In this document: positions 1 through 10,359 of the stretch, piece by piece
How the letters are laid out: each line of letters starts with the position of its first letter
Numbering within the stretch: position 1 is the stretch's first letter
Source: Prevotella sp. P3-122
GTDB lineage: Bacteria > Bacteroidota > Bacteroidia > Bacteroidales > Bacteroidaceae
Assembly (NCBI RefSeq): GCF_002251365.1
Contig: NZ_NPJH01000092.1
Span: forward strand, 39,354 to 103,353
DNA: 64,000 nt
Direction: 5' to 3'
Position numbers and translations under genes: made by a program
The notes under the pieces: model-generated
What the model saw: the letters and a program-made list of their open reading frames with translations, nothing else
Database searches by the model: none
What the model was told of the DNA's origin: nothing

Positions 1-243
1 ACGGAATACACCATCGACGTGTTCCGCGAGGTTGCCGAGGGTGAGGCTGACGAGGACATCTATCTCGATGAGTTCTCAGACGAGATTGACCAGTGGGTTA
101 TCGATGCCATCAAGGCTCTCGGACTCGATACAGCAAAGGCTGTGCTCAACGCCCCACGCGAAATGCTTGTTGAGAAGGCCGACCTGGAGGAGGAGACTGT
201 TGACCAGGTTCTGGACGTGCTCCGTAAGGAGTTTGAGCAATAG
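1..243 (+). CDS. nusA: Transcription termination/antitermination factor NusA, C-terminal end (partial)
   Basis: The frame is open from base 1 and ends in TAG at 241-243, so the gene starts upstream of the window. The 80 visible residues are acidic and end in a helix-rich tail of the kind seen at the NusA C-terminus (acidic/helix-hairpin-helix-like repeats). NusA binds RNA polymerase and modulates pausing, termination and antitermination in the cytoplasm. The call rests on this tail and on infB following 68 bp downstream, which is the classical nusA-infB order. Without the S1/KH domains the identification is strong but not absolute. Confidence 0.85.
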   Translation, partial: TEYTIDVFREVAEGEADEDIYLDEFSDEIDQWVIDAIKALGLDTAKAVLNAPREMLVEKADLEEETVDQVLDVLRKEFEQ

Positions 244-311
244 CAGATGCCTGGTGACACTAATTGATAAGGAAATAACAATAGGAAAAAGGACATTAAG
301 GAATATTATTG

Positions 312-3173
312 ATGAGCATCAGATTGAATAAAGCATTACGTGAGTTGAACATAGGATTTCAAACGGCAGTTGAATTCCTTGAGAAAAGAAGCGATATTGG
401 AGAGGAGAAGCTTGAACTGACATCGAAGATCAGCGATGCGCAGTATTCTGCGCTCGTTGAGGCGTTCAAGCAGGATGCCGCCGTGAGAAACGAGGCGGAG
501 AGACTGCTCCAGAAAAAGACTAAGGACAAGAAACGTGCTCCGGAAGCTAAGGACAACCGGGCAGAGAGCCTGCTCGAGTCGTCCTCGCAGCAGCAGTACA
601 AGCCATTGGGAAAGATTGACCTCGACAGCATTGGCAAGCCTGTGGCAAAGTCGTCTGGTGCTTCAGAAGTTAAGGAAGAACCGAAGCCAAAGGCTGCTGC
701 CGTCAGCCAGGCCAAGGAAGAGCCCGCTCCGAAGCCTGCTCCAGTAGCTGAGCCGGAGAAGCCGGCACAGGCACCAGTGGAGAAACCCGTGGAGGCGAAA
801 GCCAGCAAGCCTGCTGAGCCTGCCGCGCAAGTATCTGCACCAAAGCCTAAGCCCGTTGCGGAAGCCAAGCCAAAGAAGGAGGAGGCGCCGCAGGCTAAGG
901 CCGACAGCAATCCGGCACCTCAGGCTAAACCTGCTACCACGGACAATGGACAGCAGGCTCAACCAAAGGTGTTCCAGCTCAAGAGCGAGAAGAAGATGCT
1001 CAATGCCCCGAAGGTGAACGTCCTGGGAAAGATAGACCTAGATGCCCTTAACCAGAGCACTCGCCCAAAGAAGAAATCGAAGGAGGAGAAGCGCAGGGAG
1101 CGTGAGGAGAAAGCACAGCAGAACGGTGAGAGAAAGAAGCGCGCCAGAATTAAGGAGCGCGTGGATATTGCCGCAGCCGCACAGCCTGGCTCCGCAGCAG
1201 CCAACCCAGCGAAGGGACAGGGAAAGAAGAAGAAAAACCGCAACCGCAACCAGAAGCCGCTGGAGGTTAATGAGGAGGATGTAGCAAGGCAGGTAAAGGA
1301 AACCTTGGCACGCCTCACCTCGAAGCAGACACAGAACAAGAAGGGAGCCAAGTATCGCAAGGAGAAGCGCGAGGCCGTGCAGGAGAAGCTCAATGCCGAG
1401 GCAAAGGCAGAGCGCAAGGACAGCAAGACGCTGAAGCTTACCGAGTTCGTTACCGTTAGCGAGCTGGCGTCAATGATGGATGTAGGCGTCAATCAGGTAA
1501 TCGGCACACTCATGGGGGTAGGCATTATGGTGTCCATCAACCAGCGTCTCGATGCCGAGACTATCAACCTTGTTGCTGACGAGTTTGGTTTCAAGACAGA
1601 GTATGTTAGTGCGGAAGTACAGGAGGCAGTAAGCGAGGAGGAGGATGACGAGTCAGATCTCGTTCCACGCGCGCCGATAGTCACTGTCATGGGACACGTC
1701 GACCATGGTAAGACCTCGCTGCTCGACCACATACGCAACACCAACGTCATCGCCGGAGAGGCCGGAGGCATCACACAGCATATCGGCGCATACAACGTCA
1801 AACTTGAGAACGGAAGAAGGATTACATTCCTCGACACTCCGGGACATGAGGCGTTCACGGCCATGCGTGCCCGCGGTACGCAGGTTACCGATATCGCCAT
1901 CATCATCATCTCTGCCGACGACTCCGTGATGCCTACCACCAAGGAGGCCATATCGCATGCCCAGGCTGCTGGCGTGCCCATGGTGTTCGCCATCAACAAG
2001 ATAGACAAGCCGGGAGCCAATCCCGACAAGATACGTGAGGACCTTGCCAACATGAACCTCCTTGTAGAGGAGTGGGGCGGTAAGTACCAGTGTCAGGAGA
2101 TAAGCGCTAAGAAGGGTATCGGTGTCGAGGACCTACTTGAGAAGGTGCTTCTTGAGGCAGACATGCTCGACCTGAAGGCTAACCCTAACCGCAAGGCAAC
2201 AGGCTCCATCATTGAGTCCTCGCTCGACAAGGGCCGAGGCTATGTGTCGACGGTGCTCGTGTCGAATGGTACCCTGCGTCAGGGTGACATAGTTATCGCC
2301 GGTACCAGTTGGGGACGTATCAAGGCGATGTTCAACGAGCGTAACCAGCGCATACAGCAGGCAGGACCTGCTGAGCCTTGTATCATTCTCGGACTCAACG
2401 GCGCTCCTACGGCCGGTGACTCGTTCCACGTTATGGAGACTGAGCAGGAGGCACGAGAGATTGCAGGCAAGCGCGAGCAGCTGCAGCGTGAGCAGGGACT
2501 GCGCACACAGAAGCGACTGTCTCTTGACGATATCTCACACCGCATTGCGCTCGGCTCGTTCAAGGAACTCAACATCATCGTCAAGGGTGATACCGACGGT
2601 TCGATTGAGGCTTTGTCCGACTCGTTCATCAAGCTCTCAACAGAGAAGGTACAGGTCAACGTCATCAGCAAGGCTGTTGGCCAGATTTCAGAGAACGATG
2701 TCATGCTGGCCAGCGCATCGGATGCCATTATCGTAGGCTTCCAGGTACGCCCGTCTTCGGATGCCAGAAAACTTGCCGACCGTGAGGGCGTTGAAATCAA
2801 CACCTACTCTATCATCTACGATGCCATCGACGACATAAAGTCGGCAATGGTAGGAATGCTCGACAAGGTGAAGAAGGAAATTACCACCGGACAGGTGGAG
2901 GTAAGGCAGGTGTTCAAGATATCGAAGGTTGGTACCGTTGCCGGATGTCTCGTCATGGAGGGCAAGGTACACAACAAGGACAGGGCACGAGTAGTACGCG
3001 ACGGTATTGTCGTGCATACAGCTGACATCAGTGCGCTGAAGAGATATAAGGACGATGTCAAGGAGGTGGCCATGGGTATGGAATGTGGCTTGAGCCTCGT
3101 CAACTATAATGACATTCAGGAAGGCGACATCATCGAGACCTTCACGGAAATAGAGGTGGAGCAGAAGCTGTAA
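312..3173 (+). CDS. infB: Translation initiation factor IF-2
   Basis: IF-2 is the GTPase that brings initiator fMet-tRNA to the 30S subunit and promotes subunit joining. The protein has 953 residues from ATG at 312; the TTG directly before it is ignored. The first ~390 residues are a long Lys/Glu/Ala/Pro-rich linker typical of Bacteroidetes IF-2. The GTPase core is complete: G1 GHVDHGKT at ~461-468, switch motif [11 protein letters not shown]3 DTPGH at ~508, G4 NKID at ~562 and G5 SAKKG. Domains II, III and the fMet-tRNA-binding domain follow. It sits directly after nusA, probably in one operon. Nothing looks broken. Confidence 0.97.
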   Translation: MSIRLNKALRELNIGFQTAVEFLEKRSDIGEEKLELTSKISDAQYSALVEAFKQDAAVRNEAERLLQKKTKDKKRAPEAKDNRAESLLESSSQQQYKPLGKIDLDSIGKPVAKSSGASEVKEEPKPKAAAVSQAKEEPAPKPAPVAEPEKPAQAPVEKPVEAKASKPAEPAAQVSAPKPKPVAEAKPKKEEAPQAKADSNPAPQAKPATTDNGQQAQPKVFQLKSEKKMLNAPKVNVLGKIDLDALNQSTRPKKKSKEEKRREREEKAQQNGERKKRARIKERVDIAAAAQPGSAAANPAKGQGKKKKNRNRNQKPLEVNEEDVARQVKETLARLTSKQTQNKKGAKYRKEKREAVQEKLNAEAKAERKDSKTLKLTEFVTVSELASMMDVGVNQVIGTLMGVGIMVSINQRLDAETINLVADEFGFKTEYVSAEVQEAVSEEEDDESDLVPRAPIVTVMGHVDHGKTSLLDHIRNTNVIAGEAGGITQHIGAYNVKLENGRRITFLDTPGHEAFTAMRARGTQVTDIAIIIISADDSVMPTTKEAISHAQAAGVPMVFAINKIDKPGANPDKIREDLANMNLLVEEWGGKYQCQEISAKKGIGVEDLLEKVLLEADMLDLKANPNRKATGSIIESSLDKGRGYVSTVLVSNGTLRQGDIVIAGTSWGRIKAMFNERNQRIQQAGPAEPCIILGLNGAPTAGDSFHVMETEQEAREIAGKREQLQREQGLRTQKRLSLDDISHRIALGSFKELNIIVKGDTDGSIEALSDSFIKLSTEKVQVNVISKAVGQISENDVMLASASDAIIVGFQVRPSSDARKLADREGVEINTYSIIYDAIDDIKSAMVGMLDKVKKEITTGQVEVRQVFKISKVGTVAGCLVMEGKVHNKDRARVVRDGIVVHTADISALKRYKDDVKEVAMGMECGLSLVNYNDIQEGDIIETFTEIEVEQKL

Positions 3174-3310
3174 ATGGCTCTGTAGCAGCTGTCAGGCTGC
3201 GCTGCACCACAACTTTATGCCCTCTGCCCATCCTTGTCGCAGACCTGCGCCATACATCAGCATGACGCAGAGGCAAGGAGAGGCGGAGGATGCTTTATCA
3301 TAAAACGTTT

Positions 3311-4756
3311 ATGGCAGAAACAGGAAACAACGAGTTTGTGAGACAGGTGGCCGAGCAGAAATATGAGTTTGGCTTCACCACTAACGTCCACACAGATATT
3401 ATAGAAAAGGGACTCAATGAGGATGTCGTAAGGCTTATCTCACAGAAGAAGGGAGAACCCGAATGGATGCTCGAGTTCCGGCTCAAGGCTTTCAATTACT
3501 GGAAAACCCTGAGGCAGCCTACGTGGGGACATCTGACGATGCCCGACATTGACTATCAGGCCATTTCATATTATGCCGACCCTCTTGCTAAAAAACCAAA
3601 AAACAAGGAGATTGACCCCGAATTGGAGAAAACTTTCGACAAGCTCGGCATACCACTCGAGGAAAGGCTCGCATTGAGTGGCACCGCCGTCGATGCTATA
3701 ATGGACTCGGTGTCGGTGAAGACCACGTTTAAGGAGCAGTTGCGGGAGAAGGGAGTTATATTCTGCAGTATCGGTGAGGCAGTAAAGGAACATCCCGAAT
3801 TAGTTAGGAAGTATCTTGGCACGGTGGTGCCATACCGTGATAATTTCTATGCCGCACTAAACTCTGCCGTGTTCAGCGACGGCTCCTTTGTATATATTCC
3901 AAAGGGAGTGAGATGCCCCATGGAGCTAAGCAGCTACTTCCGAATAAACGCGCGCAACACAGGACAGTTCGAGCGCACCCTCATCATTGCCGATGACAGC
4001 TCTTATGTGAGCTATCTTGAGGGGTGCACGGCTCCGATGCGTGACGAGAACCAGCTGCATGCCGCCATTGTGGAGATTATAGTCAACGATAATGCCGAGG
4101 TGAAGTACTCTACCGTGCAGAACTGGTATCCCGGTGATGAGAACGGAAAGGGAGGTGTTTTCAATCTCGTCACCAAGCGAGGCGAGCTCAGGGGAGTAAA
4201 CTCCAAGCTGTCTTGGACGCAGGTAGAGACAGGGTCGGCCATAACATGGAAATATCCGTCATGCGTGCTGCGTGGAGACAACTCCGTGGCTGAGTTCTAT
4301 TCCGTAGCAGTCACCAATCATTGGCAGCAGGCTGATACGGGCACAAAGATGATACATATCGGCAAGAACACCCGCAGCACTATCATATCGAAAGGTATCT
4401 CGGCGGGACACAGCCAGAATTCTTATCGTGGACTTGTCAGGGCTACCGCCAATGCCGACAACGCACGCAACTACAGCTCCTGCGACTCGCTGCTGCTGGG
4501 CAGCGACTGTGGTGCCCACACCTTCCCATACATGGACGCCCACAATGAAACGGCAGTGTTCGAGCATGAGGCAACGACATCCAAGATTAGCGAGGACCAG
4601 CTCTTCTACTGCAACCAGCGTGGCATACCCACCGAGCAGGCAGTAGGACTTATTGTCAACGGATATGCCAAGGATGTGCTCAACAAGCTGCCTATGGAGT
4701 TTGCCGTAGAGGCGCAGAAACTGCTCAACGTCAGCCTTGAGGGTACTGTGGGATGA
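3311..4756 (+). CDS. sufB: Fe-S cluster assembly scaffold SufB
   Basis: SufB is the scaffold subunit of the SufBCD complex, on which Fe-S clusters are built using sulfur from SufS. From ATG 3311 the protein has 481 residues and begins MAETGNNEF; an in-frame ATG at 3290 would add seven residues and has a purine-rich stretch before it, so the start is not certain. The N-terminal motif [12 protein letters not shown] and the C-terminal beta-helix region with many Gly/Asn turns match the family. sufC begins 54 bp downstream, followed by sufD and sufS, giving a sufBCDS operon. No SufE or SufU partner is visible here. Confidence 0.95.
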   Translation: MAETGNNEFVRQVAEQKYEFGFTTNVHTDIIEKGLNEDVVRLISQKKGEPEWMLEFRLKAFNYWKTLRQPTWGHLTMPDIDYQAISYYADPLAKKPKNKEIDPELEKTFDKLGIPLEERLALSGTAVDAIMDSVSVKTTFKEQLREKGVIFCSIGEAVKEHPELVRKYLGTVVPYRDNFYAALNSAVFSDGSFVYIPKGVRCPMELSSYFRINARNTGQFERTLIIADDSSYVSYLEGCTAPMRDENQLHAAIVEIIVNDNAEVKYSTVQNWYPGDENGKGGVFNLVTKRGELRGVNSKLSWTQVETGSAITWKYPSCVLRGDNSVAEFYSVAVTNHWQQADTGTKMIHIGKNTRSTIISKGISAGHSQNSYRGLVRATANADNARNYSSCDSLLLGSDCGAHTFPYMDAHNETAVFEHEATTSKISEDQLFYCNQRGIPTEQAVGLIVNGYAKDVLNKLPMEFAVEAQKLLNVSLEGTVG

Positions 4757-4810
4757 CAAATACGTAATAATCTGGGCGTAAATGACACGCCGCAAATATA
4801 TGTTCACACA

Positions 4811-5563
4811 ATGTTAGAGGTAAAGAACTTACATGCGACTATCGCAGACAAAGAGATATTGAGGGGCATAAACCTTACCATCAGGGATGGCGAGGTGCAT
4901 GCCATTATGGGACCAAACGGATCTGGAAAGTCCACATTGTCAGCCGTACTTACAGGTAATCCTCTCTACACCGTCACCGGAGGAGAGGCCATCTTCAATG
5001 GCAAGGACTTGCTTCAGATGAAGCCGGAGGACAGGGCTCACGAGGGACTGTTCCTGTCGTTCCAGTATCCTGTGGAGATACCGGGTGTGTCGATGACCAA
5101 CTTCATGAAAGCCGCCATCAACGAGAAGCGGAAGTATCAGGGGCTTGAGCCACTCAACGCTGCTGACTTCATAAAGCTCATGCGCGAGAAGAGGGAGCTG
5201 GTGGGACTCGACAGCAAGCTTGCCCGGAGGTCTGTCAACGAGGGCTTTAGCGGAGGAGAGAAGAAACGCAACGAGATATTCCAGATGGCAATGCTTGAGC
5301 CAAAGCTCTCTATCCTCGACGAGACCGACTCGGGCCTCGACGTTGATGCCATGCGCATTGTCGCAGACGGTGTCAACCGCATGCATACCGACAAGACATC
5401 GACCATAGTCATCACTCACTACGAGCGACTGCTCGAAATGATAAAGCCCGACGTTGTGCATGTGCTCTACAAGGGACGCATCGTCAAGACGGCAGGACCG
5501 GAGCTTGCAAAGGAAATAGAGACAAGGGGGTACGATTGGATTAAAGCTGAGGTCGATGAATAG
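4811..5563 (+). CDS. sufC: Fe-S cluster assembly ATPase SufC
   Basis: SufC is the soluble ABC-type ATPase that drives conformational change in SufBCD. The 250-residue protein shows Walker A GPNGSGKST (~34-42), signature GFSGGEKKR (~145-153) and Walker B LSILDETDSGLD (~165-176), followed by the switch His in ITHYERLL. DETDSGLD is characteristic of SufC compared with transport ATPases. It overlaps the start of sufD by 8 bp, which indicates translational coupling. Confidence 0.97.
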   Translation: MLEVKNLHATIADKEILRGINLTIRDGEVHAIMGPNGSGKSTLSAVLTGNPLYTVTGGEAIFNGKDLLQMKPEDRAHEGLFLSFQYPVEIPGVSMTNFMKAAINEKRKYQGLEPLNAADFIKLMREKRELVGLDSKLARRSVNEGFSGGEKKRNEIFQMAMLEPKLSILDETDSGLDVDAMRIVADGVNRMHTDKTSTIVITHYERLLEMIKPDVVHVLYKGRIVKTAGPELAKEIETRGYDWIKAEVDE

Positions 5564-6899
5564 CGAGAGACAATACATAGACCTATACTGCCAGTGCAAG
5601 GACGTCATCAAGGCTCACTCGGCGCAAGTCATGAACGACGTGCGCGACAAGGCTTATGAGGACTTCGTGGCTATGGGGCTGCCCGACAAGAAGGTCGAGC
5701 GTTACAAGTATACCGATATGCAGAAGCTGTTCGAGCCTGACTATGGATTGAACTTGAAGAGGCTTGATATTCCTGTAAACCCATACGATGTGTTCCGATG
5801 CGACGTGCCCAATCTGAGCACTTCGCTATACTTCGTTGTCAACGACAGCTTCTACACTAAGGCCGAGCCAAAGGGACACTTGCCCGAGGGGGTTATCGTT
5901 GGCTCTTTGGCAAAGGTTGCTGCTGACTGTCCCGAGCTGGTGGCAAAATACTATTCCCGCATAGCAAAGACCGGTGACGACGGCGTGACGGCGCTTAACA
6001 CCATGCTCGCACAGGATGGCCTGTTCGTATATGTTCCGGCAAATGTTGTTGTCGACAGGGCCATTCAGGTCATAAATATCCTTCGCTCTGATGTCGACCT
6101 TATGGTAAATCGCAGGGTGCTCATAGTTCTTGAGAAAGGTGCTGAGGCAAAGTTCCTGTTCTGTGACCATGCTGCCGACGACCGTAATTTTCTGTCAACA
6201 CAGGTCATTGAGGCATATGTGGGCGAGAATGCGTCGCTCGACCTCTACTGTCTTGAGGAAACCCACTACAAGAGTGTCAGGGTGAGCAATGTATATATCG
6301 AGCAGCAGGCCAACAGCCGCGTCAACCATAATGTCATCACACTGCACAACGGTGTCACCCGCAACAGGCTTGACCTGGTATTCAAGGGTGAGGGAGCAGA
6401 GTGCTATGCCAATGGATGCGTCATAGCTGACAAGAGCCAGCATGTTGACAACAATACCCTTATAGACCATCAGGCCGGACATTGCTGCTCACACCAATTA
6501 TATAAATATGTGCTTGGCGACAGTGCCGTTGGTGCTTTCGCAGGAAAGATACTCGTACGTCATGGAGCACAGAAGACTACGTCGAACGAGATCAACCAGA
6601 ACCTCTGCACCACACGCCAGGCAAGGATGTTCACCCAGCCTATGCTGGAGATATATGCCGATGACGTGAAGTGCTCGCATGGCTCTACAGTGGGACAGCT
6701 CAATGACGCTGCCATGTTCTACATGCGGCAGAGGGGTATCAGCGAGAAGGAGGCGAAGCTGCTGCTGGAGTTTGCCTTCGTCAACGAGGTTATCGACCAG
6801 ATGAAGCTTGAGCCGTTGCGCGAGCGACTGCACTACCTTGTGGAGAAACGTTTCCGTGGGGAGCTGAACAAGTGCGAGGGATGCAAGCTGTGCAAGTAA
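5556..6899 (+). CDS. sufD: Fe-S cluster assembly protein SufD, with Cys-rich tail
   Basis: SufD pairs with SufB in the SufBC2D complex and is needed for iron entry. The 447-residue protein has a variable N-terminal half and a conserved C-terminal beta-helix core (for example CSHGSTVGQLNDAAMFYMRQRGI near residues 370-390). Its start lies inside the sufC stop region (8-bp overlap). The last residues are CEGCKLCK, a CxxCxxC tail that is not part of the SufD core fold as I know it; it could bind metal or a cluster, but this is inference. Confidence 0.95.
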   Translation: MNSERQYIDLYCQCKDVIKAHSAQVMNDVRDKAYEDFVAMGLPDKKVERYKYTDMQKLFEPDYGLNLKRLDIPVNPYDVFRCDVPNLSTSLYFVVNDSFYTKAEPKGHLPEGVIVGSLAKVAADCPELVAKYYSRIAKTGDDGVTALNTMLAQDGLFVYVPANVVVDRAIQVINILRSDVDLMVNRRVLIVLEKGAEAKFLFCDHAADDRNFLSTQVIEAYVGENASLDLYCLEETHYKSVRVSNVYIEQQANSRVNHNVITLHNGVTRNRLDLVFKGEGAECYANGCVIADKSQHVDNNTLIDHQAGHCCSHQLYKYVLGDSAVGAFAGKILVRHGAQKTTSNEINQNLCTTRQARMFTQPMLEIYADDVKCSHGSTVGQLNDAAMFYMRQRGISEKEAKLLLEFAFVNEVIDQMKLEPLRERLHYLVEKRFRGELNKCEGCKLCK

Positions 6900-6923
6900 G
6901 GATTTAAGGTGGAGGATGTTTTT

Positions 6924-8138
6924 ATGTATGATATAGATAATGTAAGAAAGGACTTCCCGATATTGACAAGGGAGGTATATGGCAAGCCGCTGGTATATCT
7001 CGACAACGGTGCCACTACCCAGAAGCCCCTTTGCGTGCTCGATGCCATGCGTGACGAGTATCTCAATGTCAACGCCAATGTACACCGTGGCGTACACTAT
7101 CTCTCGCAGCAGGCCACAGACCTGCATGAGGCTTCGAGGGAGACGGTGAGGAAGTTTATCAATGCCCCGAAGGTAGAGGAGATAATCTTTACCCGTGGAA
7201 CAACGGAAAGCCTTAACCTTGTGGCAAGCTCTTTCTGTGACAGGTTCATGAAAGAGGGAGACGAGGTCATTGTATCAGTCATGGAGCATCATTCCAATAT
7301 AGTACCTTGGCAATTGCAGGCCGCCAAGAAGGGCATTGCGCTCAGAGTGATACCAATGACCGACGAGGGAGACCTTATTGTTGATGAGTTCGAGAAGCTT
7401 ATTAATGACAGAACCCGTATCGTCAGCGTTACGCAGGTCAGCAATGTGCTCGGTACAGTCAATCCCGTAAAGGAGATTATCAGAATAGCACACGAGCACA
7501 ACGTGCCTGTGATGGTTGACGGAGCGCAGAGCACTCCGCACATGAAGGTTGATGTTCAGGAACTCGACTGCGACTTCTTTGCCTTCAGTGGACATAAGGT
7601 GTACGGCCCTACTGGCGTGGGCGTACTGTATGGTAAGGAGAAGTGGCTCGACATGATGCCGCCTTATCAGGGTGGAGGAGAAATGATAGAGAGTGTCAGC
7701 TTCGAGAAGACTGTTTTCGAGAAACTGCCTTTCAAGTTCGAAGCCGGCACCCCAGACTATGTTGCTACCCATGGGCTGGCCAAGGCACTGGACTATGTCT
7801 CCGCCTTGGGACTTGACAACATAGCCGCACATGAGCAATACCTTACCCGTTATGCCATGGAACAGCTGCAGACCATTCCAGGTATGCGTATCTTCGGGAC
7901 TTCAAGCCATAAGGATGCAGTCGTGAGTTTCCTCGTCGGTGATATCCACCATCTAGACATGGGAACGCTGCTCGACAGGCTTGGAATAGCTGTACGCACA
8001 GGGCACCACTGTGCCGAACCGCTTATGACAAGGCTGGGAATCGCAGGCACCGTCAGGGCCAGTTTCGCACTCTACAACACTGTAGAGGAAGTGGACAGCC
8101 TTGTTGCTGGAGTGAGGAGAGTGAGTAGAATGTTCTGA
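6924..8138 (+). CDS. sufS: SufS-type cysteine desulfurase
   Basis: This PLP enzyme removes sulfur from L-cysteine, giving alanine and an enzyme persulfide that feeds SufBCD. ATG 6924 is chosen because GGAGG at 6911-6915 stands 8 bp upstream; a GTG at 6909 would add five residues. The 404-residue protein has the PLP-binding Lys at ~225 (SGHKVYGPTG) and the active-site Cys at ~363 (GHHCAEPLMTRLG). The Cys loop context is that of group II (SufS/CsdA) desulfurases. It is the last gene of the suf operon. Confidence 0.96.
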   Translation: MYDIDNVRKDFPILTREVYGKPLVYLDNGATTQKPLCVLDAMRDEYLNVNANVHRGVHYLSQQATDLHEASRETVRKFINAPKVEEIIFTRGTTESLNLVASSFCDRFMKEGDEVIVSVMEHHSNIVPWQLQAAKKGIALRVIPMTDEGDLIVDEFEKLINDRTRIVSVTQVSNVLGTVNPVKEIIRIAHEHNVPVMVDGAQSTPHMKVDVQELDCDFFAFSGHKVYGPTGVGVLYGKEKWLDMMPPYQGGGEMIESVSFEKTVFEKLPFKFEAGTPDYVATHGLAKALDYVSALGLDNIAAHEQYLTRYAMEQLQTIPGMRIFGTSSHKDAVVSFLVGDIHHLDMGTLLDRLGIAVRTGHHCAEPLMTRLGIAGTVRASFALYNTVEEVDSLVAGVRRVSRMF

Positions 8139-8166
8139 ACCAGAACTCAGCCGTTGATGATTCCGC

Positions 8167-8439
8167 CTAAAGGCTGTTGCGCAGTCGGAGTATGCTGTTT
8201 ATGAACCATACCATGAGCAGTACACGTACCAGCAAGTTGCATTCTGCGGGAAAAACCGTAAGGAAGAAGGCCACTTGAACTTCTATTAGCTGCCAGGTCT
8301 GACCGTTGCTGAGCTTTTTGCCTATTATTCCAGAATAGTAGTCACGAAGCATGAAGAATGGAGCCTTCAAGATGTTGATAACGCTCAGGACAGTAGCTGC
8401 AAGGTTGGCATTGGCTGAAAGAGGGATGTTCTTTTCCAT
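8167..8439 (-). CDS. Small hypothetical protein, probably membrane-associated
   Basis: I do not recognise a family. The 90-residue product has two hydrophobic stretches (about residues 12-30 and 52-85) separated by a short polar segment, ending in a basic tail (LRLRNSL), which suggests membrane association. It is convergent with sufS. Support that it is real: a Bacteroidetes -7 box (TAACTTTG on the minus strand, plus-strand 8481-8488) lies about 40 bp upstream of its ATG. No function can be assigned. Confidence 0.55.
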   Translation of the reverse strand: MEKNIPLSANANLAATVLSVINILKAPFFMLRDYYSGIIGKKLSNGQTWQLIEVQVAFFLTVFPAECNLLVRVLLMVWFINSILRLRNSL

Positions 8440-8480
8440 AATTGTATTGACTTTATGTGTTATTGTTCTTGTTCTGGGTG

Positions 8481-8488
8481 CAAAGTTA
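8481..8488 (-). promoter_or_regulatory. -7 box (TAACTTTG) for the small minus-strand gene
   Basis: On the minus strand this reads TAACTTTGC, a perfect match to the Bacteroidetes TAnnTTTG -7 element. It lies ~41 bp before the ATG at 8439. A clear TTTG -33 box is not seen at the usual distance, so strength is uncertain. Confidence 0.5.
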
Positions 8489-8646
8489 GTGACTTGTGGT
8501 GAAACGTCATTTCACTCAATCCTTGATTATGTTAAAAACTCTTATAACTATCAGCCTCCTCTTTAGAAACCTGCCAATAAGCGGCCTTTTATATATTAAT
8601 AAGGTGGAATAGACAGATAAATATAAAACCTAAAAAAACTGTTATT

Positions 8647-9255
8647 ATGCTTGAGGGACATTATTTTGACGGACTTGTAGAGGCTGGGTGCGATGAGGCT
8701 GGCCGTGGATGTCTGGCTGGCAGCGTATATGCGGCAGCAGTGATATTGCCGCCAGGCTATGACAATCCCGACCTTAACGATTCCAAGAAACTCACCGCGG
8801 CACGCCGCAATGCGTTGCGCAGGCAGATAGAGCGTGATGCTCTGGCGTGGGCTGTTGGCATCGTCACACCGGAGGAGATAGACAGTATCAACATCCTCCG
8901 TGCAAGTTTCCTTGCCATGCACCGTGCTCTCGACCAGCTGGCTGTACGTCCGCAGGCTGTCATCGTCGACGGCAACCGTTTCGTGCCATATCAGAACCTT
9001 CCCTATGCAACCATTGTCAAGGGTGACGGCAAATATCAGGCAATAGCAGCTGCAAGTATTCTGGCCAAGACCTATCGTGACGACTATATGGACGCCTTGG
9101 CAGAGGAATATCCCTTTTACGACTGGAAGAGCAACAAGGGCTATCCCACCAAGGCCCACCGCGAGGGCATCCGACAGCATGGCATTAGCCCCTATCACCG
9201 CAAGTCGTATAACCTGCTTGGCGACGGCCAGCTTTTTTTTGATTTCAAGGAATGA
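8647..9255 (+). CDS. rnhB: Ribonuclease HII
   Basis: RNase HII cuts the RNA strand of RNA-DNA hybrids and removes single ribonucleotides from DNA. The 202-residue protein carries the family motif DEAGRGCLAGSV (Asp16, Glu17), a second acidic site in VDGNRF and the C-terminal block KGDGKYQAIAAASILAKTYRD, followed by YDWKSNKGYPTKAH and HRKSY. Length is normal for the family. Its TGA overlaps the ATG of the following WYL gene by 4 bp (ATGA), so the two are probably cotranscribed. Confidence 0.97.
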   Translation: MLEGHYFDGLVEAGCDEAGRGCLAGSVYAAAVILPPGYDNPDLNDSKKLTAARRNALRRQIERDALAWAVGIVTPEEIDSINILRASFLAMHRALDQLAVRPQAVIVDGNRFVPYQNLPYATIVKGDGKYQAIAAASILAKTYRDDYMDALAEEYPFYDWKSNKGYPTKAHREGIRQHGISPYHRKSYNLLGDGQLFFDFKE

Positions 9256-10151
9256 GCCATTCGCAATATGCCAAGCAACTCGACTTGCTCGCCATGCTCA
9301 TAGATGGTGACAGTCATACGGCCGACGAGCTGTGTCAGGTTCTGGGCACTACCCGCCGCAATCTTTATTACTATTTCTCTTTTCTCCGCGACTACGGTTT
9401 TGAGCTTGTGCGCACTCCTGGAGGAAAATACTATATCGGTCCTCATTCCCCATTCTTCAGGAATATCGCCCGTTCGGTAGACTTTACCTCTGAGGAGGTG
9501 AGCTATCTTTTCAGCCTGCTCGCAGGAACAGGCGACAAGAGCCCTTTGCAACATTCGGTCAAGCGGAAGCTTGAGCGGTTTTATGGCCTTTCGGGTTTTG
9601 TCGATGACGCCACACGCAGACGTGTTACATCCCATGCTGAAATTCTCAATAAGGCTATCGGCCAGCGTAAGATAGTATTGCTGAAAGACTATTCCTCGCC
9701 TCACAGCAAGACGGTGTCGACACGTGTCGTCGAGCCTTTCCTCTTTCTCAATGAGCAGGCCGACATCAGATGCTACGAGCTGTCGACACATACCAACAAG
9801 ACATTCAAGCTCTCGCGCATAGGCAGCGTTGTCATCACCGATGCCGACTGGGCTTTTGCCGACTGCCATAAGCAGGTATATACCGATATATTTCTCTTTT
9901 CAGGCGATACCCGCCATCATATCTCTCTGCGTATGGGACAGTTGTCCCACAACCTTATGCTTGAGGAATACCCGCAGTCGGAGAAGTGTTTTACACAGGA
10001 GGACGACAACCATTGGCTGTTCTCGACAGATGTGGTGAGCTATCTGGGCATAGGAAGGTTTGTCCTCGGACTTTTTTCTGACATTCAGATAATAGGTGAT
10101 GAAGGCTTCAAGAAGTATGTGCGTAACATGCTGGAAAAAATGAAATTGTGA
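9252..10151 (+). CDS. WYL-domain transcriptional regulator
   Basis: The 299-residue protein has an N-terminal winged-helix DNA-binding region (QLDLLAMLIDG...TTRRNLYYYFSFLRDYGF) and a C-terminal WYL-type domain (roughly residues 140-215, with VVEPFLFLNEQADIRCYEL), followed by a WCX-like extension. WYL proteins are DNA-binding regulators thought to sense nucleic acid or nucleotide ligands. It overlaps rnhB by 4 bp and lies just upstream of the SusC/SusD locus, but that locus has its own promoter, so any control of it by this protein is inference. Confidence 0.8.
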   Translation: MSHSQYAKQLDLLAMLIDGDSHTADELCQVLGTTRRNLYYYFSFLRDYGFELVRTPGGKYYIGPHSPFFRNIARSVDFTSEEVSYLFSLLAGTGDKSPLQHSVKRKLERFYGLSGFVDDATRRRVTSHAEILNKAIGQRKIVLLKDYSSPHSKTVSTRVVEPFLFLNEQADIRCYELSTHTNKTFKLSRIGSVVITDADWAFADCHKQVYTDIFLFSGDTRHHISLRMGQLSHNLMLEEYPQSEKCFTQEDDNHWLFSTDVVSYLGIGRFVLGLFSDIQIIGDEGFKKYVRNMLEKMKL

Positions 10152-10230
10152 GCTTTGAGGCCCTAACTCTTGCAGTTTGTTGCGTTTTTTGGGCATTTCG
10201 TAATAAAACACCTACTTTTAACTTGTTTAT

Positions 10231-10262
10231 TTTGTGTATTTAATAAAAATAGTATAACTTTG
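10231..10262 (+). promoter_or_regulatory. Promoter of the SusC/SusD locus
   Basis: TTTG at 10231-10234 and TAACTTTG at 10255-10262 are separated by exactly 20 bp, the Bacteroidetes housekeeping arrangement. The expected start lies near 10268-10270, leaving a ~90-nt leader before the ATG at 10360. Confidence 0.75.
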
Positions 10263-10359
10263 TGCCCTAAAAGGTTAACATCTTATATTACTTTAAAGTT
10301 TGTATTCTCTCCGTTCAAGGAAAAAGATTATACATTTTTATAACTATCATAATAAAATT

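Noticed and set aside
309..311. TTG as the start of infB
   Set aside because: The ATG directly after it gives the normal IF-2 N-terminus MSIRLNKAL.
3174..3310. Regulatory RNA between infB and sufB
   Set aside because: The gap has only weak, short pairings and no promoter box or T-run; it reads as an ordinary spacer.
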